Shown here: one piece after another, positions 38,640-50,020 of the stretch | Layout: the number at the start of each line of letters is the position of its first letter | Position numbering within the stretch: position 1 is the first letter of the stretch | Assembly (NCBI GenBank): GCA_026225945.1 | Contig: JAMJFZ010000596.1 | Coordinates: 2,560,001-2,624,000, forward strand | Direction of reading: 5' to 3' | Source: Cricetomys ansorgei | Lineage: Eukaryota; Chordata; Mammalia; Rodentia; Nesomyidae | DNA length: 64,000 nt | The notes under the pieces: generated by a model | Seen by the model: the letters and a program-made list of their open reading frames with translations, nothing else | Databases searched by the model: none | Told to the model about the DNA's origin: nothing | Position numbers and translations under genes: made by a program

Positions 38640-39106
38640 CTCAGCCTGGAGCCCTCTTGGAGAGGGAGGGACGGGAACCGAGGACAGGGAGGGCTTTGCG
38701 GGTAGAGCTCTTTGGCTTGCTAGCTGAGGTTAGCGTCCCCGGTCCCCGGCCCCTCCAATCGCTTGGAGGTTATTTTTGTGCACCCCGCCCCCTCCCTCAC
38801 ACAATGTGGAGGCTCAGGAAAGCAGCTCTCCTGCCCACCGGTCCCTCAGCCTGCCCCTTCCCAGGTGTCAGCTGTCCATATTTACTGCAGCCCGAGCAGC
38901 TGCAGGGTAACACTGGGTGACTCGCAAAAATCCATGACACAGAAACCCACACACAAAAGGCGGCGTTGAGATTGTGTGCTGGGCTCCAAACTCTGTGGCT
39001 ATTTAAAGCTGGCTGGGCTTCTAACACTGCCTTCCTGACACAGCCGAACGCCCGCAGCTCAGCCTGCTGCAACTCTTCGCCCAACGGGAAAGGAAAGGAG
39101 TTGCAG
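38640..39106 (+). promoter_or_regulatory. Orphan promoter and first-exon candidate
   Basis: A CCAAT box (38755-38759), a GC box CCCCGCCCC (about 38784-38792) and a TATA-like TATTTAAAG (39000-39008) are followed about 100 bases on by a consensus splice donor, CAG|GTGAGT, with GT at 39107-39108. A first exon of about 39030-39106 would contain no ATG, so a noncoding or 5' leader exon is the likely reading. No downstream exon was identified. Inference from motif layout. Confidence 0.4.
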
Positions 39107-39125
39107 GTGAGTCACTGAGGGCTTG

Positions 39126-39212
39126 GGGAGGGGCCAAGCGTGATGTCACGGACAGGGAGGGGCCAAGCGTGATGTCACGGACAGGGAGGGGCCAAGCGTG
39201 ATGTCACAGACA
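39126..39212. repeat. Triple 29-bp repeat with CRE-like cores
   Basis: Three copies (from 39126, 39155 and 39184) of GGGAGGGGCCAAGCGTGATG plus TCACGGACA. Each has TGATGTCA, one base from a CRE, at 39141, 39170 and 39199. Confidence 0.95.
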
Positions 39213-39925
39213 CGGGCTGTGTGAAGCTACGCTTCCCTCCTGGACTGACAGTTTGTCCTTTTCCACTCCCTGGGGCCGGACAAGGTTGCTCCACAAACGC
39301 TCCTGGACTCTGAGCTGGTGGCTCAGGTCCCAGACTGGTCAGCCGAGACCTTTGCAAGGGGTGGGCTAGGTTTCACTGTGGGTTCTCAAGGGGAGCTAAG
39401 AACACGCTGCCATCTCATGAAGAGCTGCCTCGGTTGTTGAGAAGTCACTCCTCAAAGACAGGCCCTGTGCTCTCTGTTGGGAGAGAACCATCGCTCACAA
39501 TATCTCATACCCCAGGCAGCTGCCAGCTCACCACCCTAATAGGGGGCATGGGGTGGGTGCACACTGAAAGACAACCTTGCCAACCAACACAAGCTACTTT
39601 TCACTTTGAAATCAGCCACAGAACCATTCCCTGAGTGGAATTTAATTTAGCAACTATCAAATGTATTCCACACCTCTGGTCACGTAGCAAGGAGAGTGTG
39701 GGGCGGTAGCCCCTGAAACCGGATGGAATGTGTCCAGTCAGCCAGCTGGAGCTGTGCCGCCCCCACCCCCACCTCTGGCCAGCTGTGCTGGTGAGAAATA
39801 TTGCATCTCAAGAAAAGGGCCCCCGACTCAGAGCAGAGACAGAGTGTGTGTTGGGGCTGCACCACCTCTCACTTCCTGCTTGTGCGGTTGCCTCTCCAGA
39901 GCGCTGATCCTGAGAACCCTCCTGC
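39213..39925. other. Intergenic, no recognised element
   Basis: Unique sequence. Confidence 0.4.
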
Positions 39926-40290
39926 TAGGGTTTCCATACGGGTTGGGTGTGTCCCCAAAGCCTTGTGTGTTGGAAGTCTGGTCAGCGTTGGAAGGTGGAA
40001 CCTGACAGAGGCAGGACCTTAAGACCTAGGTCGTGGCTGTATGCCTGGGAGGGTCTCAGAGCCCTAGTCTCTCCGCACTGAGTTTGCTCACTCTCGCACA
40101 TGAACCTACCACCGCCACCTTCTGTGGGGTGATGCAGCCAAAGAAGGGCCTCGTCAGCACCTGCACACGATGCTTGGACGTTTAGCACCTCCAGCTCGCC
40201 AGCTGTGAGTTCATTGAAACCTCTTTCCTTCATCGATTGTCAGCATCAGGTATTCTGTGATAGCCCAGCATCCCAGGCTAGGACACTCCC
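39926..40290 (+). mobile_element. MaLR-like LTR fragment
   Basis: GTTGGAAGGTGGAACCTGAC, GTGAGTTCATTGAAACCTCT and the end CAGGTATTCTGTGATAGCCC resemble old MaLR LTRs. Confidence 0.45.
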
Positions 40291-40293
40291 CTA

Positions 40294-40460
40294 GGGCCAG
40301 CGAGATGGCTCAGCTCCTAAGGGCTCTTGATGTGTAAGCTTCACCGGAATTAGATCCCTGGAGCCCATGTAAATGGGTGAAGAGAGAACTGTCTCCACAA
40401 AGTTGTCCTCTGGCTGCCACACTCACTGTGGTATGTACACTACGTAAACACATACATGAC
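40294..40460 (+). mobile_element. B2/B3-family SINE
   Basis: GGCCAGCGAGATGGCTCAGC start and CAAAGTTGTCCTCTGGCTGC. Its tail runs into the following array. Confidence 0.75.
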
Positions 40461-41050
40461 ACATGTACAATAATACAACACATGCTACACAGTAATACAA
40501 CACACACGCACAATAATACAACACACACACGCACAATAATACAACACACACACGCACACTAATACAACACACACACGCACACTAATACAACACACACACG
40601 CCACGCACGCTAATACAACACACACATGCACGATAATACAACACACACACGCACGCTAATACAACACACACACGCACGCTAATACACGCTAATACAACAC
40701 ACACGCACGCTAATACAACACACACATGCACAATAATACAACACACACATGCACACTAATACAACACACACACGCACGCTAATACAACACACACATGCAC
40801 ACTAATACAACACACACATGCACGATAGTACAACACACATGCACACTAATACAACACACACACGCACACTAATACAACACACACACGCACAATAATACAA
40901 CACACACGCACACTAATACAACACACACATGCACAGTAATACAACACACACATGCACGCTAATACAACACACACATGCACGCTAATACAACACACACATG
41001 CACACTAATACAACACACATGCACAATAATACAGCACACACATGTGTGAT
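40461..41050. repeat. Array of 20-23-bp ACAC/TAATAC units
   Basis: About 27 copies of AATACAACACACACATGCAC and variants (CGCACAAT, CGCACGCT). It probably expanded from the SINE tail. Confidence 0.97.
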
Positions 41051-41274
41051 AATAATAGCTAATCAGCCAGGGTCTGAGGCTGAGCTGTAAGAAGACAGTC
41101 TTATCAATGTCTGCACTCATAGTCAAGTGGGGAGAAAGCCAATGAATGCAGGAACAGCTCAGACAGGCTCAGCGCCCAGGCAGGCCAGGGCATTATGGGG
41201 TGTGCGACATCCTGTGTCCGGCTGGGCTGCCTCCTGCCCATCAACACCTCATCTGATGGCTTAGGAGGGGCTGT

Positions 41275-41465
41275 GCAGAGACCTGGTCCACAGTCCACGG
41301 CCCGCGGTCCACAGTCCACGGTTCAGGGTCCACGGCCAGGGTTCCACGGCCCGCGGTCCACGGTCCACAGTCAAGGGTCCATGGTCCACGGTCCACAGTC
41401 CACGGTTCAGGGTCCACGGCCGGGATTCCACGGCCCGCAGTCGAGGGCCCATGGTCCACGGTCAG
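41275..41465. repeat. Short-unit minisatellite GGTCCACAGTCCAC
   Basis: About 19 degenerate copies of a unit of about 10 bp (GGTCCACGGT, GGTCCACAGT) with higher-order repeats of about 64 bp. Confidence 0.93.
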
Positions 41466-41814
41466 CCCAAAGCCCAGGGAATGCCCAAGCAGCATCTGTT
41501 TTTTGGGTTTTTTTTCTGAGTGACTTGGGACGATGGCGGGACCTTGCTGATCCAGAGACACGCCAGGTCATCCTGTCCGTTCCCACTCTGATTCTGTGAT
41601 TTCTGACCCACACTGAGAGGCGCCTGGAATCCTAACACACCTGACCCTTTTGCTTAAGTCCCTTGAGTGGATGCTATTTTAACTGTTTCAGGACATGACT
41701 GCAGTCTTGGGCAGAGGGAGGGTAGCTGAAGAGAAGAGGCCACGGAGTGAGCTCTAAAGTGAGAAGACTCATCCAGGTGAACACGCCTGAGCACCGCCAG
41801 AGTGGGGGCACAGC

Positions 41815-41925
41815 ATGCAGAGCCAGAGGGTGGGGGAAAGTGGGGGGGCAGAGGGTAGGGGAAGGTAGGGGGGCGGAGGGTAGGGGAAGGTGGGGGGCAG
41901 AGGGAGGGTGGGGAAGGTGGTCAGG
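41815..41925. repeat. G-rich minisatellite
   Basis: Units of GGGGCAGAGGGTAGGGGAAG, about 4 copies. Confidence 0.9.
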
Positions 41926-41961
41926 AAGCTTTGCAAGGGGAGAAGAGACACTTAAAAAATA

Positions 41962-42120
41962 TTTTCTGGGTGTAATGACACACACCTATAATCCCGGGCT
42001 CAGGAGCGGAGACAGGAGGATCGTGAGTCCAAACACGCCTCGGCCGCACAGACAGAAGTGTCTCAAAAACAAAGGAAGGAAGGAAGGAAAAAGAAAGAGG
42101 AAGAGGAAGAGGAAGAGGAA
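41962..42120 (+). mobile_element. B1-like SINE with GA/GGAA tail
   Basis: TGACACACACCTATAATCCC, GGAGACAGGAGGATCGTGAG, then (GGAA)n and (GAGGAA)n. Confidence 0.65.
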
Positions 42121-42574
42121 GAAGAGAATACCTTTGTGCCTCAGTTACACCAAAACCCAAAGGAATGTTAAAGACACTTGGTTCATCTTCAAGGCAAAAC
42201 TCACTGGCTCTTGGGTTTTTTTAACCCTCATATTTTTAAAGTGACGAGTACTTTCCATGGTTAATTCTCCCTCTCCTCACCAATTCACCTGTTTCTGTGG
42301 CCTCCATTCCCCATAAAGGTTCAACTGATGCTAGAAGAACCTTGCAAATAACTCAAGATTCTTTGGCCTGTGTTAGATAAAATGTGTGTCCTGTCTTGTA
42401 AAACCCGCTAGCTCTTCCCAGAGCCACCGAAAAGAGTGCAGTTCGTGAAGCACAGACTGACTCCCACCACGAAGTCCTGACAAGGGCTGGCACACGCGGG
42501 ACCTAGGTGTCCGCAGGAGTTGTATCTGGGCCTCTTCCTCTTCCGCGTATTTGAGGTTGCACACGTTTGTTTCT
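42121..42574. other. Intergenic, no recognised element
   Basis: Unique sequence. Confidence 0.4.
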
Positions 42575-43110
42575 TGACAACGTGACACAAAATAGAGTCA
42601 CCGGGGAGGAGGGAACCTCCGTTGAGGAATTTCCTCCCTCAGAGGCAGCTGCCTTGGGCTTGTCTGTGGGGCATGTCCTTGGCTGCCAGGCACTGTGGGC
42701 AGCGCCGGCCCTATGCAGGGCCGCATGGAAAACAGGTCAAAGAGCCAGAGTGAGCAGCGCTTCTCTGCGGCCTCTGCTTCAGTTCCTCCACAGGTTTCCT
42801 TCGACCAGGGACTGTATATAACCCTAAGCCAAACGAGCCGTTTCCTCCCCAAGTGTGTTGTTTGCATTTTATCACAGCAAGAGAAAGCAAACGGCAGAAA
42901 TTGGTGTCAGAGAGGGGGGCCCTGCGGTGATGGCCTGACCATTTGGGAAGGATCTTGGAGCCTTGGGCCAGGAAAGGCCGGTGAGTGCTCAGAGCTTGAT
43001 GAGGTTTATGGAGGGAAGCCTGTAAGCACTCCTCCGTGGCCTCTGCTTCAGTTCCTGCCTCCAGGCTCCTGCCTCGAGCGGCTGGCTTCCTAGTAGCTGT
43101 TACCTGGAAC
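42575..43110 (+). mobile_element. Two partial MaLR-type LTR copies
   Basis: GCGGCCTCTGCTTCAGTTCC at about 42768 recurs as GTGGCCTCTGCTTCAGTTCC at about 43037. The first copy continues with AGCCGTTTCCTCCCCAAGTG and ATTTTATCACAGCAAGAG, the MaLR 3' pattern. The segment between may be internal MaLR sequence. Confidence 0.5.
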
Positions 43111-43354
43111 TGCAAGACGGAATCAAAAAATTATCTTCCCTTCTCAAGTTGAGGTTGGTCCTCAACAGAAAGCCAGCTAGGATGTCAGGTTTCTGAGTCG
43201 TCTAAGTCAACACGTTATGCATCCTAAGAGTCACTGAAGTGTGTTGGTGACAGGGCCAATACCAGGCAGAAAGCATCCTCCCCGCGTTAGGGGATGCTGG
43301 GTGCTCCCCAGAGCATGGTGGGGGATGGGGGAGGGGGCGAGCGTAGCAATGCCG

Positions 43355-43529
43355 ATTGGACTCCTTCGCCTGCTCTGCAACCAATTGGATCACTTCGCCT
43401 GCCCTGCAGCCAATTGGGTTCCTTCGCCTGCCCTGCGGCAATTGGATCCCTGCGCCTGAGAGCTTCTTGGAGCTCTCTGAGGTGCGGTGTCTTCTGACCG
43501 TAGGAGAAGGCCGTTCCTCCGTGACGTCA
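43355..43529. promoter_or_regulatory. Four spaced CCAAT boxes plus a CRE
   Basis: ATTGG occurs at about 43355, 43384, 43413 and 43441, inside a 28-29-bp repeat (CCTTCGCCTGCCCTGC plus CCAATTGG). A palindromic CRE, TGACGTCA, lies at 43522-43529. NF-Y and CREB/ATF sites in this arrangement are typical of promoters or LTR enhancers. No attached gene is recognised. Confidence 0.5.
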
Positions 43530-44656
43530 CCAACCTCGCCTGACTTCTGAACCCCTGTTCTTAATCGCACTCTCCGGATTCGTTTGCAACACACACTTTG
43601 GAAAGCTGTTGTGACGTTTCCGTGGGGCACAGGGCTGTCTTCAGTCGCTCACGGTGGCTGTTGTAAGAGCACGGCCTTGAGTGTCTCCCGTCTCTTGTCC
43701 TTCCTTCCCTTCCCCTTCCCACTTCCCGTTCTCACTTTCCCCAGGAAACAGGAAAAGCCCCGCAGATTTTCTTTCCTGGGCCGCTATGATTGTCCGAGCC
43801 TGGGTGTGCACCCTTGCGGTGAGAGAGCGGCACTTCCCTCTGCGGCCGACAGGGGGCAGCATTTAGTTTCCTATGGAGACTTGCTCCCGGGCTGGTGATT
43901 CTAGCTCAAAATAAAGAAAACACACTGAAATGAGGAGTTTAACTCCCAGAGGGAACGGAAGGCTGTGTCAGCGTTTCCATGGTGAGTGCTGTCTTGTAGG
44001 GATTTACAGTCCAGCTGTGAGAATCTGCTTTGTGCCAGAGTTTGGCCATGGCAAGCCTTTGGTTGCTTAAAGCCTGTATGTTATTAAAGAGTCTACTTTG
44101 ACTAAGCTGGAAATGTGACTGTAAGAATAGCTCAGAATGTTCTCTCCTCTGCCCCTTGCCCCATCTGCTGCCAGCCCGTCCCAGCACTGAGAATCGGCAG
44201 AGGTGTGGCGTCTGACTCTTCAGGGGCTGCTGTGTGGTCTGAGAATGGCCGCCCTGAGGACGAAGGCCTTGACTTTTTTGTAGTTAAAATGACACCTCTG
44301 CGGGGTCTCACCATAGTGTCTCTCTGAGCACAAGTTCACTTGCTGTCTCCCCGACCCCTGGTCCTGGAACCACAGAGGGGAAGGGCAAGTGTCAGCATGG
44401 GCACTAAGCACTCTGGGCTCCTCATCCATGGCGTCCCTGCAGGGATCAGAAGAGACCCAGGTTGAGCTGACTTATGCAGATTCTGTCTTGTGGTGTGAGG
44501 CGGATAAAGGACTCTGTCTCATCAACCGAAAGAGGAGACAAAGCAGGCTCCCTGAGTCCTCAGCGGCAAACACATCAAAGCCATCTCTCAGGGTTTTAAA
44601 TAAGAAGACGTTTGCGTTTGCAGACACTTTGGCATGTCCTTGATTTTAAACAGAAT
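43530..44656. other. Intergenic, unique
   Basis: Contains a CTCF-type GCCGACAGGGGGCAGC at 43846-43861 and an AATAAA at about 43910. No exon is recognised. Confidence 0.4.
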
Positions 44657-44706
44657 GGCGGGGGGTCGGGGGGTGGGGGGGGTGGGGGGGGGGTGGAGGG
44701 GTTGGA
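44657..44706 (+). repeat. G-tract cluster, probable G-quadruplex
   Basis: Consecutive runs of 4-10 G separated by one or a few bases (GGGGGGTGGGGGGGGTGGGG). Confidence 0.9.
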
Positions 44707-44769
44707 CAGAGGCTCCTCGGGAGAGCAGAGAGTCAGCATCTCACAAAGCCGCAGCAGCGAACCCTGAGA

Positions 44770-44935
44770 CTGGGTTTGGAGTATCTCAGGACCTTCCATA
44801 GTGGTTCCAAACCATCTGTAACTCCAGTTGGGAGGTGTCCAGTGACCTCTCCAGACCTCTGCAGGCACCAGGCATGGCAGGCAACACACACATAAAATTT
44901 AATATAAAAATCTAATAAAAATTTTAGAAATAATT
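44770..44935 (+). mobile_element. B3-family SINE 3' part
   Basis: CCATCTGTAACTCCAGTTGG and an A/T-rich tail. Confidence 0.65.
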
Positions 44936-45325
44936 TTTATAAAGTTTCGTGGGAAAACACTGATACAAATAAGACTGGCCAAAAATTCATGACGAAGAAA
45001 AATCTTTGCCATTGTCTGGGACCTAGAAAGTCATATCATATACAGGAAGGTGCCATGGTCTGAGAGAGAGAGAGAGAGAGAGACAGGGAGGGGGGAGCAC
45101 CCCACCTTCCGCGAGGCTTTTCACAAGCAAAAGGGGAAAGCTAAGGCTGAGGTGAAGGCGTGCCGCAGGCTGCACAGCCTCTGGACAAGGGCGAGGGCCT
45201 GTGGGTTCAACGCACCCAAGGCTAATCACTGTAGGATCTCCATGACCCTCATGCACAAATACAGACTGCTCGGTGTTCTGGGAGAGCCGGCAGCAGCAAC
45301 AACAAAATCAACAGTAACAAGAAAG

Positions 45326-45533
45326 AGCCCCAGAGAGATGGCTCCGTGGTTAAGGGTACTGGCTGCTCATGCTAGAGGACCCAAGTTCAATTCCCAGCCC
45401 CAACCAGCTCACAATCATTTGTAACTCCAGTTACAAGGACCTGATTCCCTCTCCTGGCCTCTGCGGGTACACGTGGATACACATGTGCATGCAGGCAAAG
45501 CAAATAAAAATAAATAAACCTTTTTTAAAAAGG
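45326..45533 (+). mobile_element. B2/B3-family SINE
   Basis: AGAGATGGCTCCGTGGTTAA, CCAAGTTCAATTCCCAGCC, and the tail AAATAAAAATAAATAAACC. Confidence 0.88.
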
Positions 45534-45539
45534 GGGACG

Positions 45540-45795
45540 AGCTAAGGTCATATGCTGGATTTTTAGATGAAGACTAAGTTAGCGATCGTAAATTATTCAA
45601 ATAATTAAGGGAAACAATGTCTAAAGCATGAAACATCAGAATTACATCCCACCAAGTAAATAATTTAAATAAAGAGACAGAAATTATTTTTAGGAGTCAA
45701 ATAGGAATTCAGTAGTTGGAACAGACAATAGCTAAAATGGAAATTTCACTAGAGGGCCTCAAAAAACAATCTGAGCTCATAGAACAAAGACTTAA
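45540..45795 (+). mobile_element. Ancient L1 (L1M) ORF1-region fragment
   Basis: AAAGAGACAGAAATTA, AATTCAGTAGTTGGAACAGA and TTTCACTAGAGGGCCTCAA match the ORF1 neighbourhood of old mammalian L1 elements. Confidence 0.7.
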
Positions 45796-46381
45796 ATTTG
45801 GACCGCAGGGATGGTTCAGTCAGTTGGGGCTCACTGAGAGGGCCTGAGGGCCTGAGCTGGGCTCCCAAGCGTCAGTGCGAAAACAGACAAACAGAAGATA
45901 AGCCAACATAAAGTAAGCTCCCCCTCCTCCCCGCGTAGCCTCACTCCGTCTGCCTGAACCTTGCCTCAGTGACCTTTCACGGTGCTGGCCCCTAGCTGAC
46001 CACCTCGCTTGGCTTGCCTTCATTCTGGAACTGCGCACTTTGAGTCTGCCCTGTGCCGTTGAACTGATTTTAATCTCCTACGTTTCCTGACCCCACCCGG
46101 CCCCCGCGTCCCAAGCCGATGGCTTTGGAGTCTGCTACTGAACACCATCCCTGGCCTTCCTCTCAGCTGGATGCACAGGAAACATTTGGTTTCTGGCCTC
46201 TTGGGCCCAGGCCAGCGTGCGGCCGAGGCCAGGGTCCAGCTGCCTCCCTGGAGCAGCTTTGCTGGCTATTTCTGATGAACAAGTTGTCAAACAGGAAAAG
46301 AAGCCATTAGAACCTTTGTCCCGGCTGAGGAAGAAATTAAGTTTCTGGGCTTCGGCCTGCAATAAGGACAAAGTACCTTTC
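45796..46381. other. Intergenic, no recognised element
   Basis: A degenerate SINE head may be present at 45800-45880. Otherwise unique. Confidence 0.4.
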
Positions 46382-46448
46382 TTTTCTGGTGGTGTGGGGA
46401 TTGAACCCAGGGCCTCACACAAATGCTCTGCCACACAGAGCCACTGCC
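46382..46448 (-). mobile_element. ID-like SINE fragment
   Basis: TGGGGATTGAACCCAGGGCC and ACAAATGCTCTGCCACA. Confidence 0.7.
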
Positions 46449-46849
46449 CAACCTTATAGTACCAGCTGGAGCTCAGAAGGAGGGAACACAGCTCGTCTCT
46501 GCTCGGTCTAGGCTTGAGGTGGGGACTCAGGACCAATCAGCCAATCCAAGCAGCCCCTGCTCAAGCAGGGGCTCTCACCGGTTCCTCTTCCGAAGGCAGC
46601 AGGAGATACTGAGGCGGGCAGTGACTTACAACTAAGGAGAGGAATGCCTGTTGGGAGTCCACAGTTCTCTGGTGCAGAGAAAACACCTCTCTGGAAGGTT
46701 GCTGGTTTTCACTATGCCCCTTTCAGGCTGGGCTCAGTAAGATCTTTGATACGGTTCAACCTCACCTCCTCTTTTCGTGTTGATTCGGTAACCTCTCCAA
46801 GCTTACCGACAACGAGGAGGTCAAGGTTCAGACAACGTCCTTACAATTT

Positions 46850-47157
46850 TAAACCTTACATACGTGTCTGCCTACATGTTTGTGTGCACGTGTATGTGCA
46901 TGCCTGTGTAAGCCAGAGGGCAGCCTCAGGGGTCAGCCTTAGGACTTTGCCCACCTCCTTGGAGACAGGGTCTCTCATTAGCTGGGATATCACCTGTTAG
47001 ACTAGCCTGGCTGGCCCCAGGGACCTTCACTTCTATTGCTGGGGTCGCGGGGGCTTGCCACTGTGCCTGTCATTCTTATTGGATTCTGAGGATCAGACTC
47101 AGGACCTGTGCTTGCGACAGGAAGGACTTTACTGACCGGACTATGTCTTCAGCCCCA
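46850..47157 (-). mobile_element. B4-type SINE
   Basis: GAGACAGGGTCTCTCATTAG, GACTAGCCTGGCTGGCCCC, and the ID-like end TGACCGGACTATGTCTTCAG. Confidence 0.7.
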
Positions 47158-48246
47158 GAGAGGTCTCTGCACCAGGCTACAGCTGAAGGGAAGGACCTGT
47201 AATGCTCACTCCGACACCTTCCCTCTCATCCACTTCTAGCCTGGTGACAGTTGGCAAATGTATCAACAGCTTCAGAAACTTTCCTCTTGATCCAAGAGCC
47301 CCACATTTGGCAGCTTGGTCTCATGAAGTAATTCGAATTGCAGAATATGCATGTCATAGCAGAGTGTGGTTAAAGGCACACTCCTTCCTTCCCCACCCCG
47401 CCCTCCCCAGATCCTTCTGAAACAATCAGAGGAACACAGAAATACAAACAGCGTCATGATTATGGAAAGTAGGTGTAAGGTCACTGTGCAGAGCAGACTG
47501 GCAAAATATAAAGCCACACGCTGTGGGGCTGGGGGTTCAAGAACCACGGAGGGAATCCCACCAGCAGAACCGCAGAGCAGAGGCGAAGGGGCCTCATGGT
47601 ACAGGCTCGAGAAGCTCCTTTGCCCCACACACCTGCACGGTCCGCTGGCACGTCTTCAGCTGGGTTCTGCCGTATGCTGAGGCATCCCTCGGCTGTCCCC
47701 ACACCGAGGACAGGCCATTTCAGAGCTGGCAGGCTGTGCAAGGGTTTGAGATGTGGACTTTGCAGGGAAGCAGGCTGGGAACACTATTACACATCAGGGC
47801 GTGGTCATAACCTCTGCAGGAGTGGGCAGCAGCCATCCTCGTCCTGGGGATCAGTGGCGGTGCTGGGGGAGGTGGGGGAGAATCTGGAAGAACACGAACG
47901 GCGTCAGCGACAGGGAAGACATCCGGCACGGCACAGGTGACCAGAGGGCAAGCTGTCCTGTGTAGAGCGGGGTTCCCCCCGCCCTGCAGACCACCCGTGT
48001 CATCCCCTGGTTTACTATTTATTTCTTAATTTTTTAAAGTCAGAATATGGAGGGGTGGGCTTTATTTTGGCTTCTCCACGTATCCATGTCAGTATACCTT
48101 GCTCTTGTTGATCGTCCCTGACCGCCGTCGCCCTCAGCCCCGTCTCCCGTCTCCCTCCCAGTGGAGTCCATCATAAAATCAAATCATACCCATTCCATCG
48201 CTCCTTCCCATCCCCCTTTCCATGGCCTCCTTTCTAGTTTCATGAC

Positions 48247-48289
<43 letters not shown>

Positions 48290-49938
48290 TGGAAATCTAC
48301 GTGCAGGGGAAACACATGGTATTTTTCTTTCTGTGTCTGGCTTGTTTTACTTAGCATGACCCTGCGGTTCCAACCATTTTCCTTCCTTACAGCTGAAGAC
48401 ACCCGCGCCTACGTGCCGGGCCTTCTTCCTTCACTCTCCTGCTGGAGGCCGTCGGGTTGGTCCACTTCCTGGCTGCTGTGAGCAGCCGCAGTGAACTGGC
48501 CACGCAGATTCTCCGTGGCACGCTGACTCAGATTCCCGCGGGCGCTGCGCCTGCAGTGGCTCTGCGCGGTCACAGGGTTCGTGAGGAACCTCTGCGCAGA
48601 TTCCCGTAGAGGTTGTAAAACGCTCTAGGTCCATTCAGCTGACTTGTAGGGCCCACAGGCTCCCTCTTCCCGGGACTTCTGAGAGGTCATGGCCAGTGGG
48701 GCCTGCCCCAAAGCCTGAGGGCTGGAGGGCTGGGATTGAGGAGCTGTCTACTCCCTGGACCCTCTGCTGTGCAGCAGCAGGCCCTCTGTGCTCCTCCTCT
48801 GCTCTGCTCCCTGGCTCCCGGCTGTCCTCACTCCGGGAGGGGTGCATCTCCCCCTCCCTACCCTGGCTGACAACCCCTTTGTGCCCTGGGCTGTCCAGTT
48901 TCAGCTGCCAGTTGCTCTTTCCCAGGCTCCTACGGACACACGGGGAACTCCACACTTAACCTTTGCATCTCTAAGGGAAGTGGTAAAACAAAAACACATG
49001 TTTGCATTTACATAAAGAAATACTGGAAGACAAGATAAGAAACTAAGACCAGTGGCTCTCTGCAGGAGGGGCGTGAGAGAAAGGGGGACCAGGGCCAGCC
49101 GGAAGGCTCAAGGCTTGTCACTTTTTTGTCCATATGAATTATTATGTAGCAAGCAGAATTAAGCAGGAGAGTCTGCTCTGTCCTCATTATCAGGTTGACA
49201 TTATACAGACTTCTTACCCGGGAAGCTCAGCTTTCAGCCAGGAAGCCACAGTGGTGCAGGAAATGAGCTGCTCTCAGTTGGCTCCTTGAGGGAGGGACAC
49301 AGTCAGTGGCCATCTGCTCCTCCCCCACCTCCTGCCCTCCCAGAGCGCTGGTGTCAGGTGCCAGGGAAGATAGAGAGACTGGGTGCATAAGAGAGCAAGC
49401 CCTGCCACCCAGAGCAGGGAGACACGGTGGTCCTAGCCGCGGTCAGGGTTACCTTCAGAGTAGCTGTGCAGTCTCTGACGTTTGCTACTGGAAGTTTCCA
49501 GATGGCTCAGCAGGATCCATGCCCCTGACTGACTTGCCCTGCCACAGGCCCAAGGCATATGGCCTGCTCTGGAGCGTGTTGCCCGGTCCCCTGGGTGTGG
49601 GGGGAGGGGCAGTGATGCAGAACAGGACTCAGCACTACACCAGCAGAGGTGTCTCTTGCCACGAGGGTCCTAATGCTGACATGCGCAGAACTTTGCCCTT
49701 TGCCCTTTTCTCACGGGCTTTGTGAAACAGTCAGTGGCACCGCCCAGGCACAAACCCGGCTGCTCAGCAAGCTAAGCTCATTCCCTCCTCACTCCTCTGC
49801 ACCACCCTTAGGGGACTTGGGGAGGCCAGACACCATTACAGCCTTTTAGCCAATGTGCAGCTGGGGAATGGCTTGCACTGGGTCATGAGCTGAGTGAAGT
49901 GGAACCCTGATCTCTGGACCCCAACGCAGCCCTGCATG
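47158..49938. other. Intergenic, mostly unique
   Basis: Contains a (CA)n at 48249-48287. No exon, SINE or other element is recognised with confidence. Confidence 0.4.
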
Positions 49939-50020
49939 CTCCCAGGGGTACAGAGGGGGAGAGAGAGGGAGAAAGGGGAGAGAGAGGGAAAGAGCGTGGG
50001 GGAGGGAGAGAGAGAGAGCT
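49939..50020. repeat. GA-rich simple repeat
   Basis: GGGGAGAGAGAGGGAGAAAG and similar. Confidence 0.9.

Noticed and set aside
40461..41050. CRISPR-like or satellite origin
   Set aside because: There are no spacers. The units are degenerate CA-rich sequence continuous with a SINE tail.
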